Source: Nitrospirota bacterium (GTDB taxonomy: Bacteria > JACPQY01). Taken from it: DNA of 64,000 nucleotides. The notes under the pieces were generated by a model, which ran no database searches, was not told where the DNA came from, and worked only from the letters and a program-made list of their open reading frames with translations. Below, piece by piece: positions 1-9,041 of the stretch. The DNA is taken from positions 18,716 to 82,715 of the forward strand of contig JACPAV010000014.1 in assembly GCA_016180645.1 (NCBI GenBank), given 5' to 3'. The position numbers and the translations under genes were made by a program. The stretch's first letter is position 1. The number at the start of each line of letters is the position of its first letter.

Positions 1-576
1 GGCCTCCGGCTGGCGCGCTTCCGGCCGGGCCTCACCGTGCTGGTGATGGGCACGGGCGCCTCGGGGCTGCTGTACGTGAATGTGGCGTTCGTGCTGGGCG
101 CGGGACGAGTCTTTGGCGTGGATCTTTCCCCCATGCGTCTTGAGGCCGCCCGGACCTTCGGCGCGATTTCCACCTTCGAGGCGGAAGATGGCGTGCCGGC
201 CCGCCTCCGCTCGATGAATGAAGGGCGGCTTGCCGACCTTGTGATTCTCTGCGCGGGCGCACCGGAGGCGATCGCCCAGTCGCATCGATGCGTGGAGCGC
301 GGCGGCACGGTCCTCTTCTCGGCGCCATGCAACGGAAATCAGCCGGTCTCCCTGCCGTTCAACGACCTCTTCTGGCGGAACGAAATCACCTTGACGAGCA
401 CGTACGGCAGCGCTCCGGCCGATTCGAACGAGGCTCTCGCGCTGATCCGAAGCGGGCGGCTCCACCTGAAGAACATGATCACCCACCGGCTGGGCCTGGG
501 TGAGATCGGCAAGGGCTTTCGACTGGCACTAGAGGCCCGGGACGCCCTCAAGGTGATGATCGAGCCTCAGCGGTAG
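1..576 (+). CDS. Zinc-type alcohol/sorbitol dehydrogenase family protein, C-terminal part (5' end outside window)
   Basis: The reading frame is open from base 1, so the start lies upstream; 191 residues are visible. They form the NAD(P)-binding half of a medium-chain dehydrogenase: a Rossmann turn with the pattern GTGASG near residue 17, a VFGVDLSP strand with the acidic residue that usually selects NAD(H), and the typical tail with helices leading to 'ALEARDALKVMIEP'. The family oxidises alcohols or polyols with a catalytic zinc bound in the N-terminal half, which is not visible, so neither the zinc ligands nor the substrate can be judged. It ends in TAG six bases before a palindromic element. 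A link to the glycan genes downstream is only positional. Confidence 0.8.
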   Translation, partial: GLRLARFRPGLTVLVMGTGASGLLYVNVAFVLGAGRVFGVDLSPMRLEAARTFGAISTFEAEDGVPARLRSMNEGRLADLVILCAGAPEAIAQSHRCVERGGTVLFSAPCNGNQPVSLPFNDLFWRNEITLTSTYGSAPADSNEALALIRSGRLHLKNMITHRLGLGEIGKGFRLALEARDALKVMIEPQR

Positions 577-581
577 TCGTT

Positions 582-655
582 GGGGTCAAGTCTTGACTTG
601 ATACTTCTCACCGATCTCGGCAGGACCAAGAAGTGTCAAGTCAAGACTTGACCCC
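582..655. repeat. Palindromic element with ~27-bp inverted repeats, copy A (GGGGTCAAGTCTTGACTTGA type)
   Basis: Both ends carry nearly the same inverted repeat beginning GGGGTCAAGTCTTGACTTGA, and each arm is itself a palindrome (CAAGTCTTGACTTG). Copy B lies at 11615-11707 with a different, longer centre. The arrangement resembles REP/BIME-type elements mobilised by IS200-like (RAYT) transposases, but no transposase is present in the window, so that is inference. The right arm supplies the start region of the next gene. Confidence 0.85.
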
Positions 656-2699
656 CAGGCGGAGGATCCGCCGGGCCATCGCAGTCGGACTCCTCATCTT
701 TGTCATCCAGTTTGCCCTCTCTCTCGCGTTTCTTGCGAGTCAATCCGTGATGGGGGTCCAGGATCCCCGTTTTGAGGAGCTCTTCAAAAAGTATTTTCTC
801 CTCTCCGCCGCCTGGATGCAGCTCCGGATTCTTGGCGCCTACGTGGCGGTGGGTTTGGTGCTCTCCCTATTCTCCGCCCTGCCGTTCGTGGCCGTTCCGA
901 GCCTGTCCCGGTTGCCCGCGCGCGTGCGAGGGTACGGCTTTCTGGCCATGCTCTCCCTCCTGCACATCGGGTTTCTATGTGGAGATATTCAAGCCCACCC
1001 CCAGAACTATGCGGAGTTTCTTTATGATCGGGGGAGGGGGAGACGACTGCTCCAGATTCTTCTCACGGATCACGGGTTGGGGAACTGGGCGAGGGGATTC
1101 GCCTGGGGTCTGATGGGGGCCTGTGCCCTCGCGGGCTGCGCGGCGCTGTTTCGCCGATGGCCTCGTCGGACCTTGGCGGCGGGCGTGGCCTGTATCCTCG
1201 GGCTTTGGGTTGGATGGAAGGGCGTTGGGATTTCATCGAATTCGGGGCCCAACGTCATCGTGATTGCGGTGGACTCCTTCCGATCCGATCGCCTGTTTTC
1301 GCCGATCACGCCGCGGATCAGTCGACTGGCGGAGGACGGGGTGTCCTTCCTGCGCGCCTATCCCGACGTCGCCCGCACCTTTCCGTCCATGGTGACGATC
1401 CACACCGGCCGCTACGCGCCCCGGCACGGCATCCGGGAAATGTTTCCGACGCAGGAGCAACGGGCCCGCATCGGCACGACGCTCCCGCGGTTCCTTCGCG
1501 ACCACGGCTACGCGACGGCCGTCGTGGCCGACTACGCCGGCGATATTTTCCCCCGCGTCGACCTGGGGTTCGACCATGTGGACTGCCCGGACTTCACCGC
1601 CGAAGTGCTGATGGAACAGCGCTCGCTGGAAACCCACCCACTGCTCCTGCCCTACGTAAGCCATCCGCTTGGCATGAAGTTGTTCCCCGCGCTTCGGGAA
1701 TTCACAAGTCTCAGCGAGCCGGCTGCCCTGGCCGCGCGCGCCGACGGAATGATCGGCCGACTCTCTCGTTCGCAAAAATTCTTCCTGACGATCTTCTTTT
1801 CCTCGCCTCACTTTCCCTATTCGGCGCCGGATCCCTACTACCGGCAGTTCACTGATCCGGCCTACCGGGGGCCGTACAAGTATCACAAGGCCAATCGCAT
1901 CGATCTGGCTGAAGAAACGCTCACGGTGGATGACCGCGCCCAGGTCCGCGGGCTCTACGACGGGGCTCTCTACGCCGCCGATGAAGCGGTGGGCGCATTG
2001 GTGCGGCGAATTCAGGAATCGCCCATCGGGCCGAACACCCTCGTCATCATCACCGCGGACCACGGCGAAAACCTTTATGAGCACGGGTGGATGGGACATG
2101 GCGACGAGTTGTGGAATGAAGAAGGGATTCGAGTCCCGATGGTGTTTCTGGGAGCCGGACTCACGCCGAGAAAAATCAGCGACGATCCCATCTCACTCGC
2201 GAGCTTCACGCCCACACTGGTGGAATGGCTGGGATTCCGGCTGGAGCAGTACGGCCCAACAGACGGAAAGAGTCTGGCGCCGGCGCTCCGCGGCGGGCTT
2301 CCACCGAGTGATCCCATTTATCTTGAGACAGGAGCATGGTTCGTGCCGAAAGGGAGCGCCCGGTTCCACCGCGAGCGCATTCCGTACGCGAGCCTGCTCG
2401 ATTTCACCGAGATGGACGTGGACCACCGTTTCGAGATTGTGGTGCGCCCGGAGTACGAATCGATCATCAACGGCAGCAAGCATCGGGCGATCATGTCAGG
2501 AGACTCTCGACTGGTTTACAAGCCCCTGCGCGGCGGCCCGGAGTATAACTTGCTCCGGATCAAGGGTTATGACGTGGATCCCGGGTTTGATGCCGCGGAG
2601 GGACTCCGACTCCTCCTAGGGCTGAGGAGAATGGCGATGGAGATCGGTGGTGAAACCCTGTTTCACGAATTCCTTGTGGAGAATCCGGATGCTCCGTAG
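633..2699 (+). CDS. Membrane-anchored sulfatase-like protein (alkaline phosphatase superfamily)
   Basis: 688 residues. The N-terminal ~200 residues hold about five hydrophobic segments (near 14-34, 63-87, 101-115, 150-173, 179-195), then a sulfatase-type domain from about 207 (PNVIVIAVDSFRSD) to the C terminus, probably periplasmic. Metal-ligand motifs are present: the first Asp in AVDSFRSD, and ITADHGEN near 474-480 followed by GHGDELWNEEGIRVP. The residue at the sulfatase Cys/Ser position is Thr249 in ARTFPSM, and the usual Arg of CxPSR is Met. That fits phosphoglycerol/phosphoethanolamine transferases (LtaS/EptA type) better than formylglycine sulfatases, so a transferase acting on surface glycan or lipid is likely. 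The start is GTG 633 or TTG 648; both lie inside the palindromic repeat and no later start would keep the first helix. It overlaps the next gene by 11 bp. Confidence 0.85.
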   Translation: MSSQDLTPRRRIRRAIAVGLLIFVIQFALSLAFLASQSVMGVQDPRFEELFKKYFLLSAAWMQLRILGAYVAVGLVLSLFSALPFVAVPSLSRLPARVRGYGFLAMLSLLHIGFLCGDIQAHPQNYAEFLYDRGRGRRLLQILLTDHGLGNWARGFAWGLMGACALAGCAALFRRWPRRTLAAGVACILGLWVGWKGVGISSNSGPNVIVIAVDSFRSDRLFSPITPRISRLAEDGVSFLRAYPDVARTFPSMVTIHTGRYAPRHGIREMFPTQEQRARIGTTLPRFLRDHGYATAVVADYAGDIFPRVDLGFDHVDCPDFTAEVLMEQRSLETHPLLLPYVSHPLGMKLFPALREFTSLSEPAALAARADGMIGRLSRSQKFFLTIFFSSPHFPYSAPDPYYRQFTDPAYRGPYKYHKANRIDLAEETLTVDDRAQVRGLYDGALYAADEAVGALVRRIQESPIGPNTLVIITADHGENLYEHGWMGHGDELWNEEGIRVPMVFLGAGLTPRKISDDPISLASFTPTLVEWLGFRLEQYGPTDGKSLAPALRGGLPPSDPIYLETGAWFVPKGSARFHRERIPYASLLDFTEMDVDHRFEIVVRPEYESIINGSKHRAIMSGDSRLVYKPLRGGPEYNLLRIKGYDVDPGFDAAEGLRLLLGLRRMAMEIGGETLFHEFLVENPDAP

Positions 2700-5091
2700 T
2701 TTGTTCAAACTGGTCGTCGCCCTGCTGGCGCTGGTGGCGCTCCGGAAGATCGCTTTCGAATTTCCCCACTGGCGGCCCGATGTGCTGGGAGAACTTCCCG
2801 AAGGCCGGCTCTTGAAGCAGGGCGAATTCGAGGTGGCAGAGCGGCTGGCCGAGAAGCACCCCGTTTTGGTGAACTTCGATGAATCAACGGATGTGCGAAT
2901 CCAGTCGGCCTTCAACCTTGGAGTAGCGATGAAGGGGACCGGCCGTCGAGCCGGACAATCTTGGGCCGCCGTCGGGCGGCTTGGTCTCGCTCTCGAATCG
3001 ATGCCCGTGGTTCTCGTTCCTCCGGGCGGTGTGGTGGCGTACCAGGTTGTCCTGCCCCCAAAGGCCGCCTTTGAAACGCACGTCGCGTCCTGGTTTCCCG
3101 ATAGCGACTCGGCACGGCTCCTGCGGTTCAGACTGGACGTTATCTCTGAGGGGAGCGCTACCACGGTGATGGACGAATCGGGGCCCTCCCACCACCCTCC
3201 GCATTCTTCCCTCCTCTCGCGGGGCTTGGCCGCGATTGAAAAGTGGTTCGCGCGGGGTGCGCGACCGAAGCGGTGGCTGTTCAAGAGGGTGGAGACGGAT
3301 CTTTCTCGATGGAGCGGTCGGTCTGTCATCCTGCGATTTCGAGTGGAGGGGGAAGGACGGGATTCCGCCGGCGTCGGCCTGTGGGGCGCACCGATCGTGA
3401 TCGGAGAGCGGACCGCCCCGAAACCGAATCTCCTCTTTCTGGTGATCGACGGACTCAGCCCCCAATTCACCGACTGCCTGGAAGACCGCCCTTGGACGGA
3501 CACTCCGGTCATTGCCGAACTATGCCGGAGTGGAGAGGTGGTGAGGCGGATGTACACGGCGGCGAACGGAACGAGGGCGAGCGTGGCTGCGCTTGCGTAT
3601 GGTGTCCGCGCCTCCGATCTTCTGCTGCCGATTTACGACCGCGAAATCCCGGACCGTGTGCGCCGGCTCCGCGCTTGGGGGCCGCCGTCGATCTTCGAAC
3701 AGTTGGCGGAGCGGGGATATCGGACCGCCGGCATCCACGACAATATCTTTGCCGTTGAAACCCACGAGGCGGGCTACGATCTCGGCATCGAGGAGAGCTA
3801 CATCGTGCACGGCACGATGCAAGACACGCCGAACATCGTGCATCTTGCATCGAACTGGATCCGGAACCACCGCGGATTGCCTTTCGCTATGTACGTTCAC
3901 GTGGATGTGACGCACGACTTGTTCAAAGTTCCGCCGATTCGCGACATGGCCGCGACGCTGGTCCACGCGCCGAGCTCCGTATTCAAAGCCTTCCGATATG
4001 CCTCAGGAGCCCACTACAGCGATCGCGTGGCCGGGTGGTTGCGGGATCTCCTGAAAGAGGAAGGGCTGGAGGACGATACGATTTTCGTCGTCCTCTCGGA
4101 CCACGGCAACATTTTCAGCCGGGACAAGAAGCGTTCGTATTTCTCGAAGCGCGATGGCCGATGGCAGTGGAGCGATCCGTATGGGTGGCACGGAGGAACG
4201 ACGTATGAAGACGACCTCCGCGTGCTGTGGGTCCTGAATGGACCGGGCGTGAAGCCGGGGGAGCGTGAATTCGGGTGGCTGCCCGAGGAGGCGGGGAAAT
4301 GGGCGCGAGCGGCGGGCGACGACCTGCCCGATCCCGCTGAATCTTTCACCGATTCCTGCCGGCCGATTGACATGCAAATGGGGGAGGCATGGGTGTGTCC
4401 CGACTCGCTGAAGTTCGTTCGTTTTGCAGAAGGAATTCGGGTCAAAGGGGATGGCCCCGAGCGCCGCGCGGTGGATGAGGCGTGGCGAGTTTCGGATGAT
4501 TTCCGTGAACACGTGCTTTCGGGAGCCGACAGCGAAGAGGCGTTTCGCCGAAATCCGCATCCCAATACCCATTCACCGCGAGGATGGGTGCTGAGGATAC
4601 CCCCAAGTTCCTCGATCGATGGGCGCGTGGATTGGGAGCGGGGGGGGGGGCCGTCCGGGAAGAAGACAACAGCCGCGTCTCCTTCGTTGCCCGTCGTGGC
4701 GTCGGACGAATCGCTCGGATGCACGATTCAAGAACTGACCCCAAGCGGGATGGCATTACGGGCGAGGACGCAAACGGAATGGTGCGAATTCTATTTTGAA
4801 TCCCCCGAAACCCGGATCCACCTGGACTTGAGCGAAAATGGGCAAGAAGTGAAAACGCTTTCGCTCGGCCCGTTGGGAGTAATCGAGAAGGGGTCTCGTT
4901 TTGAATTCGACTCGTCGAAAGCCCCGCTCCTGACAGCGGGCAAAGGGATGCCCTCGGTCTTTCTCACCGAGTTCCCCGTCCTCTTCATCACCGGGCGGCG
5001 AACGTGGGCCTATTCGAACCTTCCGACGAATCTGAGTCGCCAGACCCCCGAGGTCGTCCAGATCATGAAGGATTGGGGCTATCTCAAGTGA
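2689..5091 (+). CDS. Second sulfatase-like (alkaline phosphatase superfamily) protein, signal-anchored
   Basis: 800 residues from ATG 2689, chosen because it begins a signal anchor (MLRSLFKLVVALLALVAL) after a GTGGAG ribosome site; the frame is open to 2647. A ~240-residue N-terminal region of unknown type precedes a sulfatase-like core beginning PNLLFLVIDGLS and containing FVVLSDHGN (metal ligands). The nucleophile position reads GTRASV (Thr295), again Thr rather than Cys or Ser, as in the upstream neighbour. A C-terminal extension of about 200 residues resembles nothing I recognise. The coding sequence has an 11-G run at 4640-4650, a possible slippage site. It is translationally coupled to the upstream sulfatase, so the two probably act on the same surface polymer; the substrate is unknown. 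Confidence 0.8.
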   Translation: MLRSLFKLVVALLALVALRKIAFEFPHWRPDVLGELPEGRLLKQGEFEVAERLAEKHPVLVNFDESTDVRIQSAFNLGVAMKGTGRRAGQSWAAVGRLGLALESMPVVLVPPGGVVAYQVVLPPKAAFETHVASWFPDSDSARLLRFRLDVISEGSATTVMDESGPSHHPPHSSLLSRGLAAIEKWFARGARPKRWLFKRVETDLSRWSGRSVILRFRVEGEGRDSAGVGLWGAPIVIGERTAPKPNLLFLVIDGLSPQFTDCLEDRPWTDTPVIAELCRSGEVVRRMYTAANGTRASVAALAYGVRASDLLLPIYDREIPDRVRRLRAWGPPSIFEQLAERGYRTAGIHDNIFAVETHEAGYDLGIEESYIVHGTMQDTPNIVHLASNWIRNHRGLPFAMYVHVDVTHDLFKVPPIRDMAATLVHAPSSVFKAFRYASGAHYSDRVAGWLRDLLKEEGLEDDTIFVVLSDHGNIFSRDKKRSYFSKRDGRWQWSDPYGWHGGTTYEDDLRVLWVLNGPGVKPGEREFGWLPEEAGKWARAAGDDLPDPAESFTDSCRPIDMQMGEAWVCPDSLKFVRFAEGIRVKGDGPERRAVDEAWRVSDDFREHVLSGADSEEAFRRNPHPNTHSPRGWVLRIPPSSSIDGRVDWERGGGPSGKKTTAASPSLPVVASDESLGCTIQELTPSGMALRARTQTEWCEFYFESPETRIHLDLSENGQEVKTLSLGPLGVIEKGSRFEFDSSKAPLLTAGKGMPSVFLTEFPVLFITGRRTWAYSNLPTNLSRQTPEVVQIMKDWGYLK

Positions 5092-5126
5092 CAGCTTGCT
5101 TGGAGCCGACCTCCGGACTGGGTTGT

Positions 5127-5214
5127 GTTCCGGGCCGGAACCCGGTAGCCGCGGGCTTTAGCCCGCGTCTAGTACGCAGCCTGAAGGCTGCGGCTACCCG
5201 GAACGGCCTGGAAC
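5127..5214. repeat. Double-hairpin GTAGC...GCTAC element
   Basis: Two adjacent hairpins (GCGGGCTTTAGCCCGC and GCAGCCTGAAGGCTGC) are enclosed by GGTAGCC / GGCTACC and by an outer GTTCC...GGAAC arm, so the whole 88 bp can fold into a cloverleaf-like shape. It fills the gap 5092-5218 between the sulfatase pair and the lipoate-ligase-like gene. Related copies are at 19259, 24576, 48971, 51862 and 57434. Confidence 0.8.
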
Positions 5215-5218
5215 AGGG

Positions 5219-6322
5219 ATGGAATTCGGGTGTGGATCGAACAAGAAGAAGGGTAGTGGTAGAAGGGCGTGGAGCGTGAGAGCGAATTTCCATTGGGCGG
5301 GAGGGAGCGAGGCCGCCGACGTCGTTGCCCGCGAGCGAGCACTGCTCTCGGGAATGGGATCGGGCGAGATCGAACCGGTTCCTTGGATGGTCTGCTCCGC
5401 CTTCCGTTCGGAGTTCGTTGCGGCAGGCGCGTATCAACGGCACGATTCCGCTCTGAACCTCGATGCGTGCGCCCGCATGAAAACTCCGATCATGACGCGA
5501 TGGACCGGCGGGATCTCCACGCGATGGGGCCCCGGCGTCCTTCACATGGCTCTGTTTCTTCCGAACGCTTCGGCATGGACGGAAACACCCATGGATCGCA
5601 TCATCAACCGATACGTGAGAGGCATTCTGTCAGGCCTTGGATCAATGGGACTGGAAGCGGCTTATAACGGAAAGGAATTCCTCTGGGCGAACGGGAAACA
5701 CATCGGGTATCTCTCGTTCGAGGTCGCCCCCGGTGGCGCCGTGTTGTTCGAGTGTTTGCTGGCCATGACAGGCCCGTGGGTCTTGCCGAAAGAGTTCCTC
5801 GCCTACCCGGCCGGTGAATCGTATCTGAGCGGAGGATTCCCTTCCGCCTGTCTCAAGGAATTCGACCTGGAGGCCCTCGCGCCGGACGTCCTGGCCCGGA
5901 AGTTGGCGGAAGGTTTTGAACGTCGATTCGGGGTTTCATTCGAGGAGGCGAAAGCGCCCGTCTCATCCGCTCCTGCGGTCGAGGAGGCCCCTCGAAGGAC
6001 CGATGATCGCTTGCGGAGGGGTGGAGTGGGCCGGGCGAGATCCCGAGTCAGCATCGGGTTTCTTGAAGTCTACGCGTCCATCGAGAACGAACGGTTCTCG
6101 GACTTGGAGGTGTGTGGGGATTTTCTCGCCGATTCAGATGGAATCCGGCGACTGCGTGAAGGTCTGCTTGGCCGGGGAATTCGCAACGACGACGTCGAAG
6201 GTGTGGTCCGCTCGATTTTCGATCAGAAGAAGCACGTCCTCCTCGGGGCGCGGTTGGCGGAACTGACCTCGACCATTTTGGCGGCTGGGGAAGCTGCGAC
6301 CGAATCGAAGTTGCACCCATGA
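5219..6322 (+). CDS. Lipoate-protein ligase A-like protein with C-terminal ligase domain
   Basis: 367 residues. The central part has the biotin/lipoate ligase fold: a substrate-loop motif TRWTGGIST near residues 92-101 (compare RRxGGG in LplA), the run RWGPGVLHMALFLP, a conserved catalytic-type lysine in NGKHIGY (about Lys160; KxxG spacing as in LplA), and GAVLFECLL where LplA has HGTLL. Residues ~280-367 resemble the lipoate-ligase accessory domain (FLEVYASIENERFSDLEVCGDFL). Known family members attach lipoate or octanoate to E2/GcvH lysines; the motifs are divergent, so the true substrate is open. The ATG at 5219 follows a weak site; GTG 5276 is an alternative. ATGA overlap couples it to the next glycosyltransferase, an unexpected partner. 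Confidence 0.65.
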   Translation: MEFGCGSNKKKGSGRRAWSVRANFHWAGGSEAADVVARERALLSGMGSGEIEPVPWMVCSAFRSEFVAAGAYQRHDSALNLDACARMKTPIMTRWTGGISTRWGPGVLHMALFLPNASAWTETPMDRIINRYVRGILSGLGSMGLEAAYNGKEFLWANGKHIGYLSFEVAPGGAVLFECLLAMTGPWVLPKEFLAYPAGESYLSGGFPSACLKEFDLEALAPDVLARKLAEGFERRFGVSFEEAKAPVSSAPAVEEAPRRTDDRLRRGGVGRARSRVSIGFLEVYASIENERFSDLEVCGDFLADSDGIRRLREGLLGRGIRNDDVEGVVRSIFDQKKHVLLGARLAELTSTILAAGEAATESKLHP

Positions 6323-7458
6323 AGATCGCCGTTGACCTCAAAGCCGTGGCGCGCGAAACGATGGGCATCGGTGTCTATGCAATGGAGTTGGCCCGTCGAT
6401 TTCCTGCCCTGGCCCCGGCGCATCGACTCACGTATCTCGTCCGATCAAACGATATCTTCGAGGTGGCCGAATGGAATCGCTCCGTGCGATTCATCGCCGC
6501 CCCTCCCGCTCTCCGGAGCAAGACGGGTTTCATCGCGTGGGAGCATTTCTTGATGCCGGGCGACTTCGAGCGATTCGAGGCCGACGTCGTCTTTTTCCCG
6601 GAGACGGTGGTTCCGATCCGACGCTTCGACGCGCCCGCCGTCGTGACGGTCCACGATCTGGCCTACGCCGAAGCCGGTGAAACCCTGACGATGTCGAAGA
6701 GGCTTTATAAGGCGTGGTCTGCACGTCACGCCTCGCGCCGGGCAGCCCGCTTTATTGCCGATTCAGCCTACACGGCCGAGAGCATGGAACGCGTCCTCGG
6801 AATCCGGCGACAGCGGATCACGGTCGTTCCGCTCGGGGTGGACCCGGCCGTGTTTCGTCCTGTTCGGGATCCGGATCGTCGGCACTTGCTTTGGGACCGC
6901 GTCGGAATTGGCAATGCCCCATACCTCCTATACGCGGGAAACATCAACCCGAAGAAGAACATCGGCGTTCTGATCGACGCGTTTCGGGAAGTCCGGAAAG
7001 AGTGGGGGAAAGACCTTCGGCTCGTCTTTTCCGGAAAAGTGGGCTGGAAGTTGGACGAGATCGCACCCTGGATGACGGGGGAATGGAAGGATGGGATTCG
7101 GCACGTGGGATTTCTCTCGCGAGAGGAGTTGGTGAGGCTCTACTCGGAAGCGGCGACGTTTGTGTATCCGAGCAGCCATGAAGGATTTGGTCTGCCGCTG
7201 GCGGAGGCGATGGCCTGCGGGTGTCCCGTCGTTTCGACACGGCGGACGTCCATTCCCGAAGTGGTGGGAGAGGCAGGAATTCTGCTGGACGAAATGTCAT
7301 CGGCCACGCTCAGCGCCGCCATTCTTCGTCTCCTCCGGGATCCGGGACTTCGCTCCGATCTCGTCGGGCGTGGCCTCGAACGCGCCCGCGCCTTTTCCTG
7401 GGATCGCGCAGCGCGGCTGACTCTGGACGTGCTGGAAGAAACGGCGCGAACGACCTGA
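6319..7458 (+). CDS. GT4-family glycosyltransferase
   Basis: 379 residues, two Rossmann halves of GT-B type. The N-terminal half starts MKIAVDLKAVA with GIGVYAMEL; the C-terminal half has LLYAGNINPKKN (start of the donor-binding domain), HVGFLSREELVRLYSEA and the EX7E signature in SHEGFGLPLAEAMACG. Such enzymes move a sugar from a nucleotide donor to a lipid-linked glycan at the inner face of the membrane. It overlaps the lipoate-ligase-like gene by 4 bp (ATGA) and converges on a flippase gene with only 8 bp between stop codons. Part of the glycan region 633-12854. Confidence 0.9.
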   Translation: MKIAVDLKAVARETMGIGVYAMELARRFPALAPAHRLTYLVRSNDIFEVAEWNRSVRFIAAPPALRSKTGFIAWEHFLMPGDFERFEADVVFFPETVVPIRRFDAPAVVTVHDLAYAEAGETLTMSKRLYKAWSARHASRRAARFIADSAYTAESMERVLGIRRQRITVVPLGVDPAVFRPVRDPDRRHLLWDRVGIGNAPYLLYAGNINPKKNIGVLIDAFREVRKEWGKDLRLVFSGKVGWKLDEIAPWMTGEWKDGIRHVGFLSREELVRLYSEAATFVYPSSHEGFGLPLAEAMACGCPVVSTRRTSIPEVVGEAGILLDEMSSATLSAAILRLLRDPGLRSDLVGRGLERARAFSWDRAARLTLDVLEETARTT

Positions 7459-7466
7459 ACTTTCCG

Positions 7467-9041
7467 CTACGCGCGGCCCAAGTTCTTCACGCTTCGCAGG
7501 AGGTCTCGCGTCCACGCCTTTGTCATGAAGGCGAGAGCGAGGAAGAGGGCCAGGGAGGCTAGTGCGCCGCCGAATCGCCACAGCGGTTCGGCTTGGGAGA
7601 GCGAAAGGCCCAGACCCGCGGTCATCGGGATTCCGGCCACCAGGATTCTGGAGATGTTCACGCCATCCAAGAGTTCCCACGCCCGCGTCCGGATCGCGCG
7701 GGCCACGAGGATCAGAGTCAGAACGGCCATCAAGGCGTACGAGATCAGCCCCGCCGCGGCCGAGCCGCTCAATCCCCACACGGGAATCAGGAGAAGGTTC
7801 AGGCCGACGTTCAGCAGGGAGCCGACACCGATGGGGATGGATGCTTGGAACGGCCGATTCGTCGCTAGAAGAATGTTTCCCGTAAGTTGGGCGACGCTGT
7901 GCAAGAGGCACCCGGCGAGCAGGATGCGGAGCGCCGGGGTGGCCTGCCGGAAATCGTCTCCAAACCATCCCATGATGACATCTGAAAATCCGATCCCCGC
8001 GAGCATGATGGGCCAGCCCAGTAGGACGAGGTAGCGGTGGGTATCGCGGTAGGTCTTGAGAACCTGATGGCTCTCCCCGCGGTGCCAGAGCCCCGAGAGG
8101 GAGGAGAAAAGCATCTGGGCGGGCAATCTCGTAATCATGTCGAACACTTTGAAAACCGAGTAGGCGCTGGCGTAGTAGCCCAGTTGCTCCACCGTGAGCA
8201 GGAGGGGGATGATCAGGCGGTCGGCGTATTCAATGACGATTTCCGAAAGCTGCTGCGGCAGCGCGCGCGCGTTGTAACTGATCACGGAGCGGGAAGAAGG
8301 AATTGACCCGCCCGCCTCGGTGGTGCGTCGTCGGTATTCAAGCCATACGAAAATCCCGCCACCAATGAACGCGCAGAACGGGAAAAACACTTTGTACATC
8401 GCAGCCGATTGGGCCGATCGACCCAGAAGCCAGGGAAGCGCGAAGACGAAACCCAGCGTGAGATACTGCGCCGCGGTTTCCGCGCGGAAAAAGAATTTCA
8501 TCCGTTGCGTGGCGCGGAAACGGCATTGGGCGAACTGCCAACTGTGCTCCAGGAACGCCGCGGCGAGAACGAGCGGGATCAGCGCCTTCCACAGTGATCC
8601 CTGACCGTACGCACGATCGAGAACGATCGCCGACATCGGTATCAACACCGCCGAGGAAAGCGCCATCATCCAGATGGATGTCCGGTAGGTTTTCCAGAAG
8701 AGCGACCAGCCGCGCGAGCTGTCCGGCGGATAGGCGGTGAGGGCATGGGCGAGCCCCGCCCCTCCCGTCAACCGGGAGACATAGGCCAGGAGGCCCGAGA
8801 AAAAGAGGAGCAGGGTGACCTGTCCCACCACCTCCGCCCCGAAAAGGCGGGCGAGCGCGACATTGATTCCAACGACGGCCGGGAACGGGATGATCCGTGC
8901 CATCGTGTTGTAGACGACGGCCGAGACGAGTTGCCTGGAAACAGTGGAAGGCGGGGGCCCCCCACTGCCCGAAAAGGGACGCGGAGCGGACTCGGAGCCT
9001 GTCGGCTCGCTCGGCGAGCCGGATTCAGGTGGTGGGGTCAA
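7467..9041 (-). CDS. Polysaccharide flippase (Wzx/MATE-like oligosaccharide transporter)
   Basis: 524 residues from TTG 9041. A Pro/Ser-rich N-terminal stretch of ~35 residues is followed by 12-14 hydrophobic segments with the order and short polar loops of the Wzx/polysaccharide-export branch of the MOP superfamily. It probably flips lipid-linked oligosaccharide across the inner membrane. The TTG start overlaps the TGA stop of the upstream glycosyltransferase (TTGA), indicating translational coupling; a start nearer MARIIPF would also give a complete transporter. A second flippase is encoded two genes upstream in the same operon. Confidence 0.85.
   Translation of the reverse strand: MTPPPESGSPSEPTGSESAPRPFSGSGGPPPSTVSRQLVSAVVYNTMARIIPFPAVVGINVALARLFGAEVVGQVTLLLFFSGLLAYVSRLTGGAGLAHALTAYPPDSSRGWSLFWKTYRTSIWMMALSSAVLIPMSAIVLDRAYGQGSLWKALIPLVLAAAFLEHSWQFAQCRFRATQRMKFFFRAETAAQYLTLGFVFALPWLLGRSAQSAAMYKVFFPFCAFIGGGIFVWLEYRRRTTEAGGSIPSSRSVISYNARALPQQLSEIVIEYADRLIIPLLLTVEQLGYYASAYSVFKVFDMITRLPAQMLFSSLSGLWHRGESHQVLKTYRDTHRYLVLLGWPIMLAGIGFSDVIMGWFGDDFRQATPALRILLAGCLLHSVAQLTGNILLATNRPFQASIPIGVGSLLNVGLNLLLIPVWGLSGSAAAGLISYALMAVLTLILVARAIRTRAWELLDGVNISRILVAGIPMTAGLGLSLSQAEPLWRFGGALASLALFLALAFMTKAWTRDLLRSVKNLGRA

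Noticed and set aside
4640-4650. Frameshift at the poly-G tract
   Set aside because: The reading frame continues unbroken for about 150 codons after the tract, so the gene as given is intact.
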